Shown piece by piece: positions 47,923-57,316 of a stretch of DNA of 60,637 nt. A program made the translations under genes and the position numbers. The DNA is from Chloroflexi bacterium TSY (GTDB taxonomy: Bacteria > Chloroflexota > Anaerolineae > Caldilineales > Caldilineaceae). The stretch spans positions 1 to 60,637 of the forward strand of contig JAHBNG010000089.1 of assembly GCA_019217005.1 (NCBI GenBank), given 5' to 3'. Each line of letters opens with the position of its first letter. The first letter of the stretch is position 1. Under the pieces are notes generated by a model. It saw only the letters and a program-made list of their open reading frames with translations, was not told the DNA's origin and ran no database searches.

Positions 47923-49674
47923 TTAAAAAGTCAAGTCACTCAGTTCGGTAGACCAGCCGATCCCCTGCTCCCGGCACAACGCCAAGGCCCCCTCGGTAAA
48001 GCCGCCTAGCGACAGAAAGCCTGCCAAAACCACCATTTCTGGGTGCTGTTTCTGATAGAGCGCCACCTTCTCCTGGAACGCTGTCACATCCTCAGTGCCC
48101 GACTTGCGCTGCTGTTTCTTCACTTCCACCAGCAGCACGCGTGCGTCGTCTGCCTCAGCAACAATATCCAGTTCACGGTTCAAGCCATCGGCACGCTGAA
48201 TGTGAAGCCGCGTACGGACGTTGGTCAGATTCAAACGCGTGGCATGGGGGTCGCCAGTGGGCAGGTCATTGAAGAATTCGCTTAGCAGAAAACGTTTGCG
48301 GGTGCGCATCTTAGTGGCCAGATATTGTTCGGCAGTCTTGCCCACAAGATCGCTGAGTCGCCCCTGTAAAGAGCGTACCTTGGTCTGTAAGGCCGCAATC
48401 TGCTGGTTAAACCCTGGAATTAGATCGGGTGTATGTTGGGCAATCTCCTCTTCAAAACGGTGGGTCAGAATCAGATTGAGCGTGCCATCCCGCAATCCTC
48501 GAAATTGTATATCAGAGGTGCCCCACTCAATCAGATCGCCTCTGACCATGGAGAGCAACCTGCGATGAATGACGCTTTCGCTTTCGTCCAGTTGCAGCGT
48601 CTCTTTCAATTGACTGGGGGTCCAGTAGCGGTTATTGTGCTTGCTGAGATGGAGTAGAAGATGCTTGCCGTAGCGTTCGTTGATGCGATCGACAGTCATG
48701 TCGATGTATTCTTTCCAGGTACCGGAGAGTTCCGATTGTCGATGGGCGACTTCATAGTTGACCGTTTCCACAACGCCTGCCTGTGTGGTCAAGTCGCGGC
48801 CCGAATAGTTACTTTGAATGACGCAGGAGATAAAGAAGGGGTCGGCCATGCAGAGTTCATTGATGTAGAGAGCGGTCTCGTTGGTGATTGGCTCTTCATA
48901 GGCCTCGGCATATTTGTAGACCGCCTGCAACCCTTCTTCTTCTGTCAGATAGGGTGAGAATTCGATCTGCGTCAGACGCCCGGCTTCCAGATATTGCCCC
49001 ATCAGCTCAATCATCCAGCCCACATAGGAGCCGGTGGCCAGCATGGGTGCAACCTTGGATTCGGAGCTCTCGTGGTAGCTGCCCGGCATACTTTCGATCG
49101 GGGAATCTGTGAAGTCTGGGCGTGCATAGATGTTGGTGGAGAGATATTGAAACTCGTCAATAATCACGAGTATGCGCTGGTCATAGACTGCTGCAACGCG
49201 GTGCGGTGCCCGATACGCGGTCTCCCACATCAGGCCGTACTGCTCTTTCCCCTGATAATATAACATTGAATCCGCTTGACGCATTAGCGTATGAATCGAG
49301 TTTGCTTCGCCATAGGCTTTGATCTGCTCTAAGGTCAGTAGCTCATCACGCATCATCGCTGCATCTCGTTCAAGAAATGAGATATACTGGGTAGCAAAGG
49401 TACAATAATAGCTTACCGCAAAATCGGGATACCAGACCTTATGCTCGGGGATGCTGTAAAAAAACGGAATGACCTGACCATTGGCCGACCAAATCTCGTT
49501 GAAGAGGCGCTGCACAAAGGTGGTTTTGCCACTTTTGCGCCGACCCAGAATAGCGCGCGATTTGGAGAGTTCCCTGGGCATCCCAGCGATCCATTTGTGA
49601 AAATGCGCAAACTCCTTTTCCCTTCCAACGAGCAGGTCGGGATCACCGATCTTTTCTTTTAATGGGTATTGCAT
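47923..49674 (-). CDS. STAND ATPase with C-terminal PD-(D/E)XK nuclease-like domain
   Basis: 583 residues from ATG 49674, chosen because GAAGGA lies 7 nt upstream; the frame is open to a TTG at 49704. Walker A ILGRRKSGKTTFVQRL (about residue 45), Walker B QRILVIIDEFQYLS (about 170). A winged helix (SQLKETLQLDESESVIHRRLLSMVRGDLIEW) follows near 370. The C-terminus has RELDIVAEADDARVLLVEVKKQQRKSG with D, E and K of a nuclease fold. Similar in plan to archaeal DUF234-type ATPases. Function unknown. Confidence 0.82.
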   Translation of the reverse strand: MQYPLKEKIGDPDLLVGREKEFAHFHKWIAGMPRELSKSRAILGRRKSGKTTFVQRLFNEIWSANGQVIPFFYSIPEHKVWYPDFAVSYYCTFATQYISFLERDAAMMRDELLTLEQIKAYGEANSIHTLMRQADSMLYYQGKEQYGLMWETAYRAPHRVAAVYDQRILVIIDEFQYLSTNIYARPDFTDSPIESMPGSYHESSESKVAPMLATGSYVGWMIELMGQYLEAGRLTQIEFSPYLTEEEGLQAVYKYAEAYEEPITNETALYINELCMADPFFISCVIQSNYSGRDLTTQAGVVETVNYEVAHRQSELSGTWKEYIDMTVDRINERYGKHLLLHLSKHNNRYWTPSQLKETLQLDESESVIHRRLLSMVRGDLIEWGTSDIQFRGLRDGTLNLILTHRFEEEIAQHTPDLIPGFNQQIAALQTKVRSLQGRLSDLVGKTAEQYLATKMRTRKRFLLSEFFNDLPTGDPHATRLNLTNVRTRLHIQRADGLNRELDIVAEADDARVLLVEVKKQQRKSGTEDVTAFQEKVALYQKQHPEMVVLAGFLSLGGFTEGALALCREQGIGWSTELSDLTF

Positions 49675-49866
49675 CTCATTTCCTTCTGACACGCCAATCA
49701 GCAACGCATCTATTCCCGAAATTATACCCGATTCTGTTTCGCTTCACACATCTTGGCGATCATTACCGCGTGGGTGTTACACACTTCAGCCGGTTGGAAA
49801 TCATAGGCATGAGGCTTCCAACGTTACGTATGCTTGATGATAAAATGGGATGGAGGCATTACTGAA

Positions 49867-50622
49867 ATGAAAAAAGGGTATCTGATAAAAAACATGGCTG
49901 GTATTGAGTTTGTTCTAAAAAATCTATCGCTTCAACGAAATAACCGTACGATATTAAGCGATGTGAGTCTCCGTGTTGCAGCCGGTGAAATTGTCTGTCT
50001 GCTCGGACCAAGTGGCGGTGGCAAAAGCAGCCTGCTCCGCTGTTTGAACTTACTGACACAGCCACCACCTGGCACGGTCTTTCTGGATGGTGAGGATGTG
50101 ACCACGCTAGACGTTACAAAAGTGAGGCGGCGTGTAGGGATGGTATTTCAAGTCGCTGCGCTGTTCTCTGGCACAGTCGCTGACAATCTGGCATTTGGTC
50201 CTAATCTTCATCAGGAATCTCTTTCCCCTGATGAGATCGCTGAGTTGTTAACATTGGCCGATCTCGATCCAGCTTTGGCTGTCAGACCGACAGATACGCT
50301 TTCGGGCGGACAGGCACAACGAGTGTCGTTGGCACGGGCTTTAGCCAACCAGCCGAACGCGTTGTTGCTTGACGAACCGACAAGTGCGCTTGATCCAGGC
50401 GCAGTGTGCCGGATTGAAGAGGCGGTGGTTAGGCTGCGGGATACGCTGGGCATAACGGTATTATGGGTGACGCATAACATCGAAGAGGCACGCCGAGTGG
50501 CGGATCGTGTTTACCTGCTTGTTGATGGCCAGGTGGTGGATGAAGGCACGCCAGAACATCTACTTAAGCCAGACAGCCATCATCTGACCGCTACCTTTGC
50601 CGCAGGAGAGTTAGAACGATGA
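49867..50622 (+). CDS. fetA: ABC transporter ATPase, FetA type
   Basis: About 251 residues from ATG 49867; MAGIEF at 49894 is an alternative start. Walker A LLGPSGGGKSSLLRCLN, Q-loop GMVFQVAALFSGTVADNL, signature LSGGQAQRVSLARAL, Walker B NALLLDEPTSALDP, H-loop VLWVTHNIEEA. The FetA identity rests mainly on the FetB-type gene overlapping its stop (ATGA). FetAB exports iron in E. coli and protects against oxidative stress. The partner gene is now disrupted. Confidence 0.85.
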   Translation: MKKGYLIKNMAGIEFVLKNLSLQRNNRTILSDVSLRVAAGEIVCLLGPSGGGKSSLLRCLNLLTQPPPGTVFLDGEDVTTLDVTKVRRRVGMVFQVAALFSGTVADNLAFGPNLHQESLSPDEIAELLTLADLDPALAVRPTDTLSGGQAQRVSLARALANQPNALLLDEPTSALDPGAVCRIEEAVVRLRDTLGITVLWVTHNIEEARRVADRVYLLVDGQVVDEGTPEHLLKPDSHHLTATFAAGELER

Positions 50623-51567
50623 TCGACTTTGGTGCATTCACAGATTTACCACGGGTGGCGGCAGCGTTAGCCTTGGTGATTGCAGCGATCATCATCTCGC
50701 GCTGGCAAACGATCGGCTTGGAACGGCAGATGCTGGTGGCAACTGTTCGCGCTTTCATTCAGCTAATTGCCATTGGGTATGCGCTCGATCTAATCTTTGC
50801 TGCCGATAGTCCACTCTATATCTTGCTTATCATGGTGGTGATGGCAGTGATTGGTGGTTATACCTCCGGCAAGCGTGGTTCGAGTGTGCCACATGCCACG
50901 GCAGTGGCGCTCACATCGATTGCCTTTGGCGCCGTGCTGACATTGAGTATATTGGTGGTTTTACGGGGTGGTTCAGAATTAGGTTTACACTTTTGATACA
51001 TAGATAAAAATCTATATGAGGTCATTTTCTGCCTGAGCATGGCTCAAAGTAGAAAATATAAACATCTTTTCTCTTTGCAAAAATGTAAACCTAATTGTCC
51101 GCCTAAAATGAACCACCCCGGTTTTACAAGTCTTTACCTTTTCCGCCCAACAAATCATTCCCATTGCTGGGATGGTGATTGGCAATTCAATGACGGTCTG
51201 CTCGCTGGTAATGGGCAGGTTGCGTGACGAAGTTAATGCTCGTCGTGCTGAAATCGAAGCCTCATTGGCATTAGGGGCAACCAGTCGCCAAGCGGCCATG
51301 CCCCATTTACGCCGTGCGTTGGAAAACGGGATGACGCCCATTGTTGATAATACCAAGACCGTCGGGATCATCCAGTTGCCTGGCGCAATGACCGGTATGA
51401 TTTTGGCTGGGGCGTCGCCACTGGAGGCCGTTCAATTGCAGCTCATTGTTATGTATATGCTGATTGGTGCCGCCGCGTTTACCGGATTAGCCGCTACTTT
51501 CTTAATCTATCGACAGTTTTTCACGAGTCGCCACCAGCTTGTTTTGCCATTCAAGGTTCTTGACTGA
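50619..51567 (+). pseudogene. fetB: FetB-type ABC permease gene, split by a 155-bp MITE
   Basis: The first 115 codons (50619-50964) carry LERQMLVATVRAFIQLIAIGYALDLIF and GGYTSGKRGSSVPHAT, a UPF0014/FetB pattern. The MITE then brings a stop. Removing it with one GGTTTTAC joins 51128-51567 in frame: SILVVLQVFTFSAQQIIPIAGMVIGNSM, then LGATSRQAAMPHLRRALENGMTPIVDNTKTVGIIQLPGAMTGMILAGASPLEAVQLQL. The restored protein has 261 residues, the normal FetB size. No other damage is seen, so the insertion is recent. Confidence 0.92.
50965..51119 (+). mobile_element. 155-bp MITE-B in fetB, 8-bp target duplication
   Basis: Ends GGGGTGGTTCA and TGAACCACCCC. Exact 8-bp duplication GGTTTTAC at 50957-50964 and 51120-51127. 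Inside each end is a second block, TTAGGTTTACA or its complement; it lies 3 nt from GGTTCA at the left and 14 nt at the right. The IS at 57191-58795 has the same blocks with the same 3 and 14 nt spacings, so this is very likely its non-autonomous derivative. Confidence 0.92.
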
Positions 51568-51591
51568 CAAAAGTTAATATGGTACTCTCAG

Positions 51592-51611
51592 TAGAGTGAT
51601 CGTTCAATCTA
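51592..51611 (+). promoter_or_regulatory. TetR-type operator before the TetR gene
   Basis: TAGAGTGA, four bases, then TCAATCTA: an inverted repeat with one mismatch, 16 nt upstream of the ATG. It matches the perfect palindrome at 52234-52253, pointing to self-regulation. Confidence 0.75.
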
Positions 51612-51627
51612 TATTCTGGTTAAGTTG

Positions 51628-52212
51628 ATGACACCAACAAACAGCAACAGGCTCAGCGAGCGGGAACGACAAATTCTTGACGCGACGCTTGAACTTGTCG
51701 CGACGCAAGGTCTATTGAAGACCAGCATTAGCAAAATCTCTAAGCAAGCGCAATCCAGTCCGGGTATCGTCTATCATTACTTTGAAAGTAAAGACGAGAT
51801 CATGGATACGCTTTTTATCAACATTTTCAGCGAAATGATGACCTACATCTTAGATGACGAAGTTCTGGAGCGGCCTGTTTCGGAACGTTATAAAAGCCTT
51901 TGGCTCAGAAAATATCGTTATCATTTTAACAATCCGGCAAAAACAGTTTTCATTGAACAATATAAGAACTCATCCTATTACACAGAAGAGCAGGAACAAG
52001 AAAGTCAACGGATGATGTCAGGTTTGATGAGTATGGGGCAAAATGATGTTGATCAAGGTTTGGTTATCAGTTTGCCACTAGATGTCCTCTATACAATGAC
52101 GTTCACTGTCGCACTGAACCTTGCCAAGTCACACATCCAAGCAGATGTCAGATTAGAAGAAGATACATTAAATACCATCGCCGAAAGGGTGTGTGGTAGC
52201 GTTTTGGCATAG
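51628..52212 (+). CDS. TetR-family transcriptional regulator
   Basis: 194 residues from ATG 51628 (a TTG precedes it in frame). N-terminal helix-turn-helix: RERQILDATLELVATQGLLKTSISKISKQAQSSPGIVYHYFESKDEIMDTLF. The ligand domain (about 65-194) is helical and not assignable to a subgroup. It has matching operators before itself and before the dehydrogenase gene 90 nt downstream, so it probably represses both until a substrate-like ligand binds. Confidence 0.9.
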   Translation: MTPTNSNRLSERERQILDATLELVATQGLLKTSISKISKQAQSSPGIVYHYFESKDEIMDTLFINIFSEMMTYILDDEVLERPVSERYKSLWLRKYRYHFNNPAKTVFIEQYKNSSYYTEEQEQESQRMMSGLMSMGQNDVDQGLVISLPLDVLYTMTFTVALNLAKSHIQADVRLEEDTLNTIAERVCGSVLA

Positions 52213-52233
52213 AGTAAATTTTTTTACCAAATG

Positions 52234-52257
52234 TAGAGTGAACACTCACTCTATAAT
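52234..52257 (+). promoter_or_regulatory. TetR operator overlapping the -10 box of the dehydrogenase gene
   Basis: TAGAGTGA (52234-52241), ACAC, TCACTCTA (52246-52253): a perfect 20-bp palindrome. TATAAT at 52252-52257 overlaps its right edge, so bound repressor would block polymerase. Strongest operator candidate in the window. Confidence 0.8.
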
Positions 52258-52302
52258 TAGCCGTATCAGTTTTGTTGTCATTTTCAATATAGGAAAAAAA
52301 TC

Positions 52303-55032
52303 GTGTTGAAAACTCAAATCAATGGGGAAACCGTTCATTTCACACCGCAACCGGATGATAGCGCGGTTGATCTCATCCGGGACACTTGCGGACTCACAGG
52401 GACGAAGTTGGTGTGCGGTTCGGGAGCGTGCGGCGCGTGCACCGTGCTCGTCGATGGTATACCGATGACAAGCTGTTTGCTGCCTGCACACCACATCGAA
52501 GGCAAAACGATTGAAACAGTAGAGCAGTATCAGGGTGACAGCCTACACCCAATGCAGAAGGCATTTATGGTGCACGATGGGTTGCAGTGTGGCTATTGTA
52601 CGCCCGGATTCATCATGGAAGGCATTGCGTTTTACAATGCTTGGCGAGAGAAACATGGCACCGAAAAACCCGCCAAAGAGCACGTTGCAGAAGCCCTCGC
52701 CGGACATCTTTGTCGCTGTGGTGCATATGATGGCATTTACGAAGCGGTGCAGCGGGCCTGTGCAGGTGAATACGATGAGGTTGAAAGCGTACGGGCACAA
52801 CGTGTCGATGCGCTGGAAAAAGTCACTGGACAAGCAAAATACACCACGGATATTCAACTGGAGGGACAACTTGCGGGCGGGATCTATCGATCACCGCACG
52901 GTCACGCCAGAATTCGCAACCTATCCACAGCGGCTGTTGAACAGCTCGAAGGTGTCTTCGCCATTCATGAGATGCTGCCCAAAGATAACATTGTACGGTA
53001 TGTGGGTGAACCCATGGTCGCCATCGCCGCCAAGGATCAGCAAACGCTCCAACAAGCCTTTGATGCGCTCGATATTGATTTTGAAATCTTGCCCGCCGTT
53101 GTCGGCATCGAGCACGCCATGAGTCCAGAGGCGGCAGTTCTCTTTAGCGATCCCAATATGGCCCCAAGTGTCTCTGAATATCTGCCGCGTCCCGGCACGT
53201 TTGAGCGCAATGTCCGCACAACAAAAGGCCGAGAGCGTACATATCCGGCAAAGGCACAAGCGGCGTTCAACGAAATAGCAGGAAGCAATGGCAACATCTT
53301 CGAAGCCACATACGTCAACGGCATCCAAGTGCATACAGCGTTGGAACCACATTGTGCTGTTGCACACCGGGTTGCATCCGATCGGCTTGATATCTATATG
53401 TCAACCCAAAGCGTGACATTGATGCAGAAAGATATTGCGAAGCATACCAATCTGCGGCCCGAAAATGTCAACGTGATTGCCGAGTATGTTGGCGGTGGTT
53501 TTGGGGCGAAAATTAAACTATACACAGAAGCTACCGCGGCAATTGAGTTGGCGAAGAAATCGGGACGACCGGTCAGCGTCATTCCTGATCGACCTGTAGA
53601 AATGTCGACTGGGGGGATGCGCCCGGGCAACAAAACTGAATTGGGTTTCGCCATTGACACAAACAACACACTGAAAGCAGTCAAATTCCACAGTTACAAT
53701 GACAGCGGCATTGGCGTCTCACAAACCCAAGCCGCCCTTTCTGTTCAAGTATACAAGCCCGAAACCCACGACCTACAAGACTATGATGTGGTCAATAATG
53801 GTGGTCTGGGGGCTGCATTCAGAGGGCCTGGCGGTCCTGGTGTCTTCTGGGCGATGGAACAAGCGATCGATCAATATGCCCACGACTCTGGCATTGATGG
53901 CCTTGCCTTACGACGCAATTGGACTGAGGATGCATTGCGATTAAAGCTATACGATTGGGTTGAACGACACGAGGCTTACCAGAACCGCCCCAAACCGGAA
54001 TCCCAAACAGATCAACGGTATCGACGCGGCATTGGGATTAGCTTTGGCCAGTGGTACTATTTCTACGATCCCGATACGACCATACGACTTGAGACCTCTC
54101 TGGCTGGTTTCACCATCAAAATGGCCACTCAAGACATTGGCAATGGTGTCAAAACATCCTTGGCACGGATTGTGGCGCAAACATTTGGAGTTGAACCGGA
54201 ATCAATCAATCTAGAAATTGGCTCCTCAAAACATCCTCATGGCCCAACCGCTGGTGGTAGCCGCGTCACACCTTCGGTTTATACGCCAACTGAACAGGCA
54301 TCACAGTTGATGAAGGATCGTTTATTTGGCGTCGTGGCGGAGGAATTTGATTTGGACAACCCAAGTTTTGCTGATGGTGGCCTGCAGCATCAAGGTGGCT
54401 TCCTATCTTGGGAAGAGGCACTCCAAACCGTTCCACCCCAACATGTCGAAATCAGACGTGGTGGTGATAATTTTGTGCAGGGCGCTATGCATGGCATTGT
54501 GTTTAAGCGGGTGCTCGGTCTTGATATCATGATTGGTCAAGGGACGGCTCAAGGTGCAGTCATCGCTGAGGTCGACGTCGATACCTTGCTGGGCAAAGTG
54601 AAGGTCACTCGTGTATGGGAAAATCTTGCCATCGGCAAGGCGCATTTCCCCGATATGGCCATGAGCCAGGTGAAAGGTGGCGTCTATCAAGGAATGGGGT
54701 ATGCGCTGTACGAAGAAAAAGTCTTCGATCCAAAGACCGCTGGGTTGCTGACGTCCAACTTGCAGGACTATCGCTTACCAGGGATTGGTGATATCCCCGA
54801 AGTCTACTGCGAATTCACCGATGGCGGTTTTGAGAATGCCAAGGGGGAAGGCGTTGGGCTGGCGGAGTTGTCGACAATGCCAGTTGCGGCCGCCATCGCA
54901 AACGCTATCTTCAATGCAACAGGGGTGCGATGCACTGAAAGTCCGATTACACCGGAACGCTTGATTCAAGCACTGCAATCCGATATTGCCCCAACTGATA
55001 TGTCCACAGCAAGTAATGGAGCATCATCATGA
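52303..55032 (+). CDS. Xanthine dehydrogenase-family protein, [2Fe-2S] and molybdopterin subunits fused
   Basis: 909 residues from GTG 52303, with AGGA 9 nt upstream. Residues 1-155: plant-type cluster C38, C43, C46, C58 (CGSGACGACTVLVDGIPMTSC) and the second cluster in QCGYCTPGF and HLCRCGAYDG. Residues from about 165 to 909 are the molybdopterin part: VGEPMVAIAA, EPHCAVAH, GGGFGAK, AAFRGPGGPGVFWAMEQAID. The catalytic Glu fits E855 in GLAELSTMPVAAA. The family hydroxylates aldehydes or N-heterocycles with water. The two subunits are usually separate genes or fused in other orders. The FAD subunit gene overlaps its stop (ATGA) but is truncated. Confidence 0.9.
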   Translation: MLKTQINGETVHFTPQPDDSAVDLIRDTCGLTGTKLVCGSGACGACTVLVDGIPMTSCLLPAHHIEGKTIETVEQYQGDSLHPMQKAFMVHDGLQCGYCTPGFIMEGIAFYNAWREKHGTEKPAKEHVAEALAGHLCRCGAYDGIYEAVQRACAGEYDEVESVRAQRVDALEKVTGQAKYTTDIQLEGQLAGGIYRSPHGHARIRNLSTAAVEQLEGVFAIHEMLPKDNIVRYVGEPMVAIAAKDQQTLQQAFDALDIDFEILPAVVGIEHAMSPEAAVLFSDPNMAPSVSEYLPRPGTFERNVRTTKGRERTYPAKAQAAFNEIAGSNGNIFEATYVNGIQVHTALEPHCAVAHRVASDRLDIYMSTQSVTLMQKDIAKHTNLRPENVNVIAEYVGGGFGAKIKLYTEATAAIELAKKSGRPVSVIPDRPVEMSTGGMRPGNKTELGFAIDTNNTLKAVKFHSYNDSGIGVSQTQAALSVQVYKPETHDLQDYDVVNNGGLGAAFRGPGGPGVFWAMEQAIDQYAHDSGIDGLALRRNWTEDALRLKLYDWVERHEAYQNRPKPESQTDQRYRRGIGISFGQWYYFYDPDTTIRLETSLAGFTIKMATQDIGNGVKTSLARIVAQTFGVEPESINLEIGSSKHPHGPTAGGSRVTPSVYTPTEQASQLMKDRLFGVVAEEFDLDNPSFADGGLQHQGGFLSWEEALQTVPPQHVEIRRGGDNFVQGAMHGIVFKRVLGLDIMIGQGTAQGAVIAEVDVDTLLGKVKVTRVWENLAIGKAHFPDMAMSQVKGGVYQGMGYALYEEKVFDPKTAGLLTSNLQDYRLPGIGDIPEVYCEFTDGGFENAKGEGVGLAELSTMPVAAAIANAIFNATGVRCTESPITPERLIQALQSDIAPTDMSTASNGASS

Positions 55033-55403
55033 CAACTTTGACAGTGACTAATTTAACAATGGCAACAACGGTCGAGGAAGTACTGGCTGCATCCGGTGAA
55101 ATCCGGGCTGGTGGCACTGATATCATGGATCGACGCCGGCATCATGTTTCCCGCGGTGACATTCTGGATGTGAGTCGCATTGCAGGCTATGATACCATCT
55201 CGGCGACGGATAACGGTGGCCTCAAAATTGGGGCGATGGCCAAGCTAGACACGGTTGCCAATGACCAAATGGTCATTGAGGGGTATCCAGGACTGGCAAT
55301 CGCATCGGGTGCTCTGGCAACGCCCCAAATCCGCTATATGGCAACAATGGGCGGCGTGATTCTACAGACCACCCGCTGCTGGTATTTCCGCAACGATGGA
55401 TTC
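55029..55403 (+). pseudogene. FAD-binding subunit of the xanthine dehydrogenase family, 3' part lost at IS-A copy 4
   Basis: 125 codons remain: ASGEIRAGGTDIMDRRRHHVSRGDILDVSRIAGYDTI, GLKIGAMAKLDTVAND, GALATPQIRYMATMGGVILQTTRCWYFRNDGF. The last motif is typical of this subunit type. The remaining roughly 150-200 residues, including the C-terminal domain, are not found on the far side of the IS, so this is insertion plus deletion. Loss would leave the fused dehydrogenase without its usual electron outlet. Confidence 0.88.
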
Positions 55404-56907
55404 CTTTACTTTCTGGTAAAAGAAAAGAGATGAGGTGAGAAATGTGACAAAAAGCGGTTAGCAGTTCATCCAAAAGGTAGAGAACCCAAAAAGGAGGAAG
55501 GAATGCTAACCGCGCCAGAAATAACTATAGCAGTACTGATGAATGTATTGCAAGTAACGCCGGTGGGAACAAACGTAAATGTAATGCGTCTGATGTGGGC
55601 GATGATGAATGGGTCGTTTCTGAAAAGTCGAGGAGCAATCCATAGTGGATTGAGTGAAAGCGGGTTTGAAGATGAGGAGCTCCGGCGAAGCTGGTGGAGC
55701 TTTCGATATGGATCATGGGATATTGCAAGCCTGCTCTCATCGTGGCAAGAAGAAGTGGAGTGGAAAGGGGAATGGGAGGCAAAAAAGTTAGAAGGATACC
55801 GAGTGAAAAGCATAGATATCACAGGGTTCTGGCGACCGAAGCTGCAAGGGAAAGTGAACCGACTCTATAACTCAACGGCTCGTCGGGCATTGCCCGCGCT
55901 CATCTTTGGAGTGATGATAAGCTCGGGGGGAGATAGGCGGGAAACGAGTGCCACTGCTCAAGGCAATCATGAGATGCGAGGTAGGCACAAAGGAAAGTGA
56001 GTTTCGGAAAAAGCTGCTGAAAGAGACGAAGAAATCACTGGAGTCAGACGAAGTGGCGGTGGTCGATGCCGGGTTTACAATCAGAGAAATGCTAGAAAGC
56101 GACGTCGACCGATTTGTCCTTCGGGAAGCGATTAACTGCACAGCGCGCCGCAATGAGTTACCCGAACGTAAGGAAAAAGGCAGACCACCCGAATATGGTG
56201 ATATTGTGCGTCCGCTCTCTCGATGCCATAGGGAAAGCGACTCGAGGCCACAACTCCAGACTCGTTTGGTCAATTTGTCTATAGTGGTCGCCTGATTCGC
56301 TATCAAGCATGGCACAATCTCGTCCCCAGGACAACCAAGGTGGATACAGCCAACCGCACCTATTCGATTTACGTCTTTCAGGATCCTGCTTATCACACAC
56401 CTTTGGTTCTGGCGACCGTCATGGCTTTACAAGCTGAAACCATTTATCTTTTCTATCTGGAGCGCTGGCCTGTTGAACATCCCCCCTTGGCTTCCAAGCA
56501 GATGATTGGCTTACATCGTCAATTTGTTCATGCCGATGAGGCTTGCTTCCGCTTACCTGAACTGGGGCTGCTGGCTGGCAATCTTCTTTCCCATTTAGCC
56601 GCTTCTCTTCCTCCCATACCGACTGGCTACTGGGATCGAGAGCCTCAAGCCACTCCCGGCAGGCTGCGCCGCGTTCTCTCGAGTGCTCTTTTTCCAACTC
56701 CCGACCAACTCGACCCTGACTTTCGGAAAAAGGCCTCGGTTTCACACCATTTACCTAAAGGCGTTCTCGCTCATCGCCGCCTCAATGCCGCTGCTTAAAC
56801 TAGCCGAGCACTATTTTTACATTTTATCCCGTTTTTTCAGGGTGGATTCTTTTTTCCGCCCCTTTCGGTTTGCCCTTTGTCACTCAAGCCTTTACCAGAA
56901 AGTAAAG
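55404..56907 (+). mobile_element. IS-A copy 4 (no target duplication, deletion at right side)
   Basis: Complete ends at 55404 and 56907, but flanks GATTC and TATAG do not match. The left flank is the FAD-subunit gene, the right flank an unrelated DUF4386 fragment. The most diverged of the four copies. Confidence 0.88.
55503..56798 (+). pseudogene. IS-A transposase, copy 4, several frame breaks
   Basis: Frames 55503-56000, 55948-56295 and 56340-56798. This copy keeps the 5 nt lost in copies 1 to 3, so WQEEVEWKGEWEAKKLEGY is continuous. It has six Gs at SSGG and a further shift near 56225 (YKGKRLEATT becomes CHRESDSRPQ). It looks like the oldest copy. Confidence 0.75.
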
Positions 56908-56923
56908 TATAGTATAAAGTCGC

Positions 56924-57190
56924 CTAAGGATGATTCGCAGCGAGTTTTGCGTTTGAATTCTCTATTAATGCAGATTCCCCTCGACCGCCCTTGAGCAAGA
57001 GCCACAATCCAAGCCCCAATTCGCCAACAATCATGGGCAAGACAAAGACTGTTTCAATCGACGCAATATAATTCGCATAATGGGGAAGGAGCAAGTTTCC
57101 ACTGTTGGTTATGATGTAGCCGAAAGAAGCAAGGACAATTAAGAATCCTATCACTCTGGGGACATAGCCCGATTTGATGACCAAATAACC
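56924..57190 (-). pseudogene. DUF4386 membrane protein, C-terminal fragment
   Basis: Reads GYLVIKSGYVPRVIGFLIVLASFGYIITNSGNLLLPHYANYIASIETVFVLPMIVGELGLGLWLLLKGGRG to the stop. This is the last two or three helices of a DUF4386 protein (usually about 230 residues). It is cut exactly at 57190, where the next IS begins. The rest is not found in the window. Confidence 0.75.
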
Positions 57191-57254
57191 GGGCTGGTTC
57201 AGAAATAGGTTGACAAAGAAGAGAGTACGTTAACAAGAGAATAGGTTAGAGAAA

Positions 57255-57313
57255 GAGGCTCCTGTTCAGGCAAAATAAGGGTGTTCAGACCAAAATAGCC
57301 AAAAAGGAGCCTC
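57255..57313 (+). promoter_or_regulatory. Hairpin hiding the IS-B transposase ribosome site
   Basis: GAGGCTCCT (57255-57263) pairs with AGGAGCCTC (57305-57313). The Shine-Dalgarno AAGGAG before ATG 57317 is in the right arm. Transcripts starting outside the IS would fold it away; transcripts starting inside the loop would not. Role inferred. Confidence 0.55.
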
Positions 57314-57316
57314 TAA

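Noticed and set aside
27241..56907. Simple recombination between IS-A copies 3 and 4 as the cause of their unmatched flanks
   Set aside because: Exchanging their four flanking 5-mers in any orientation does not produce matching duplications, so separate deletions or other copies must be involved.
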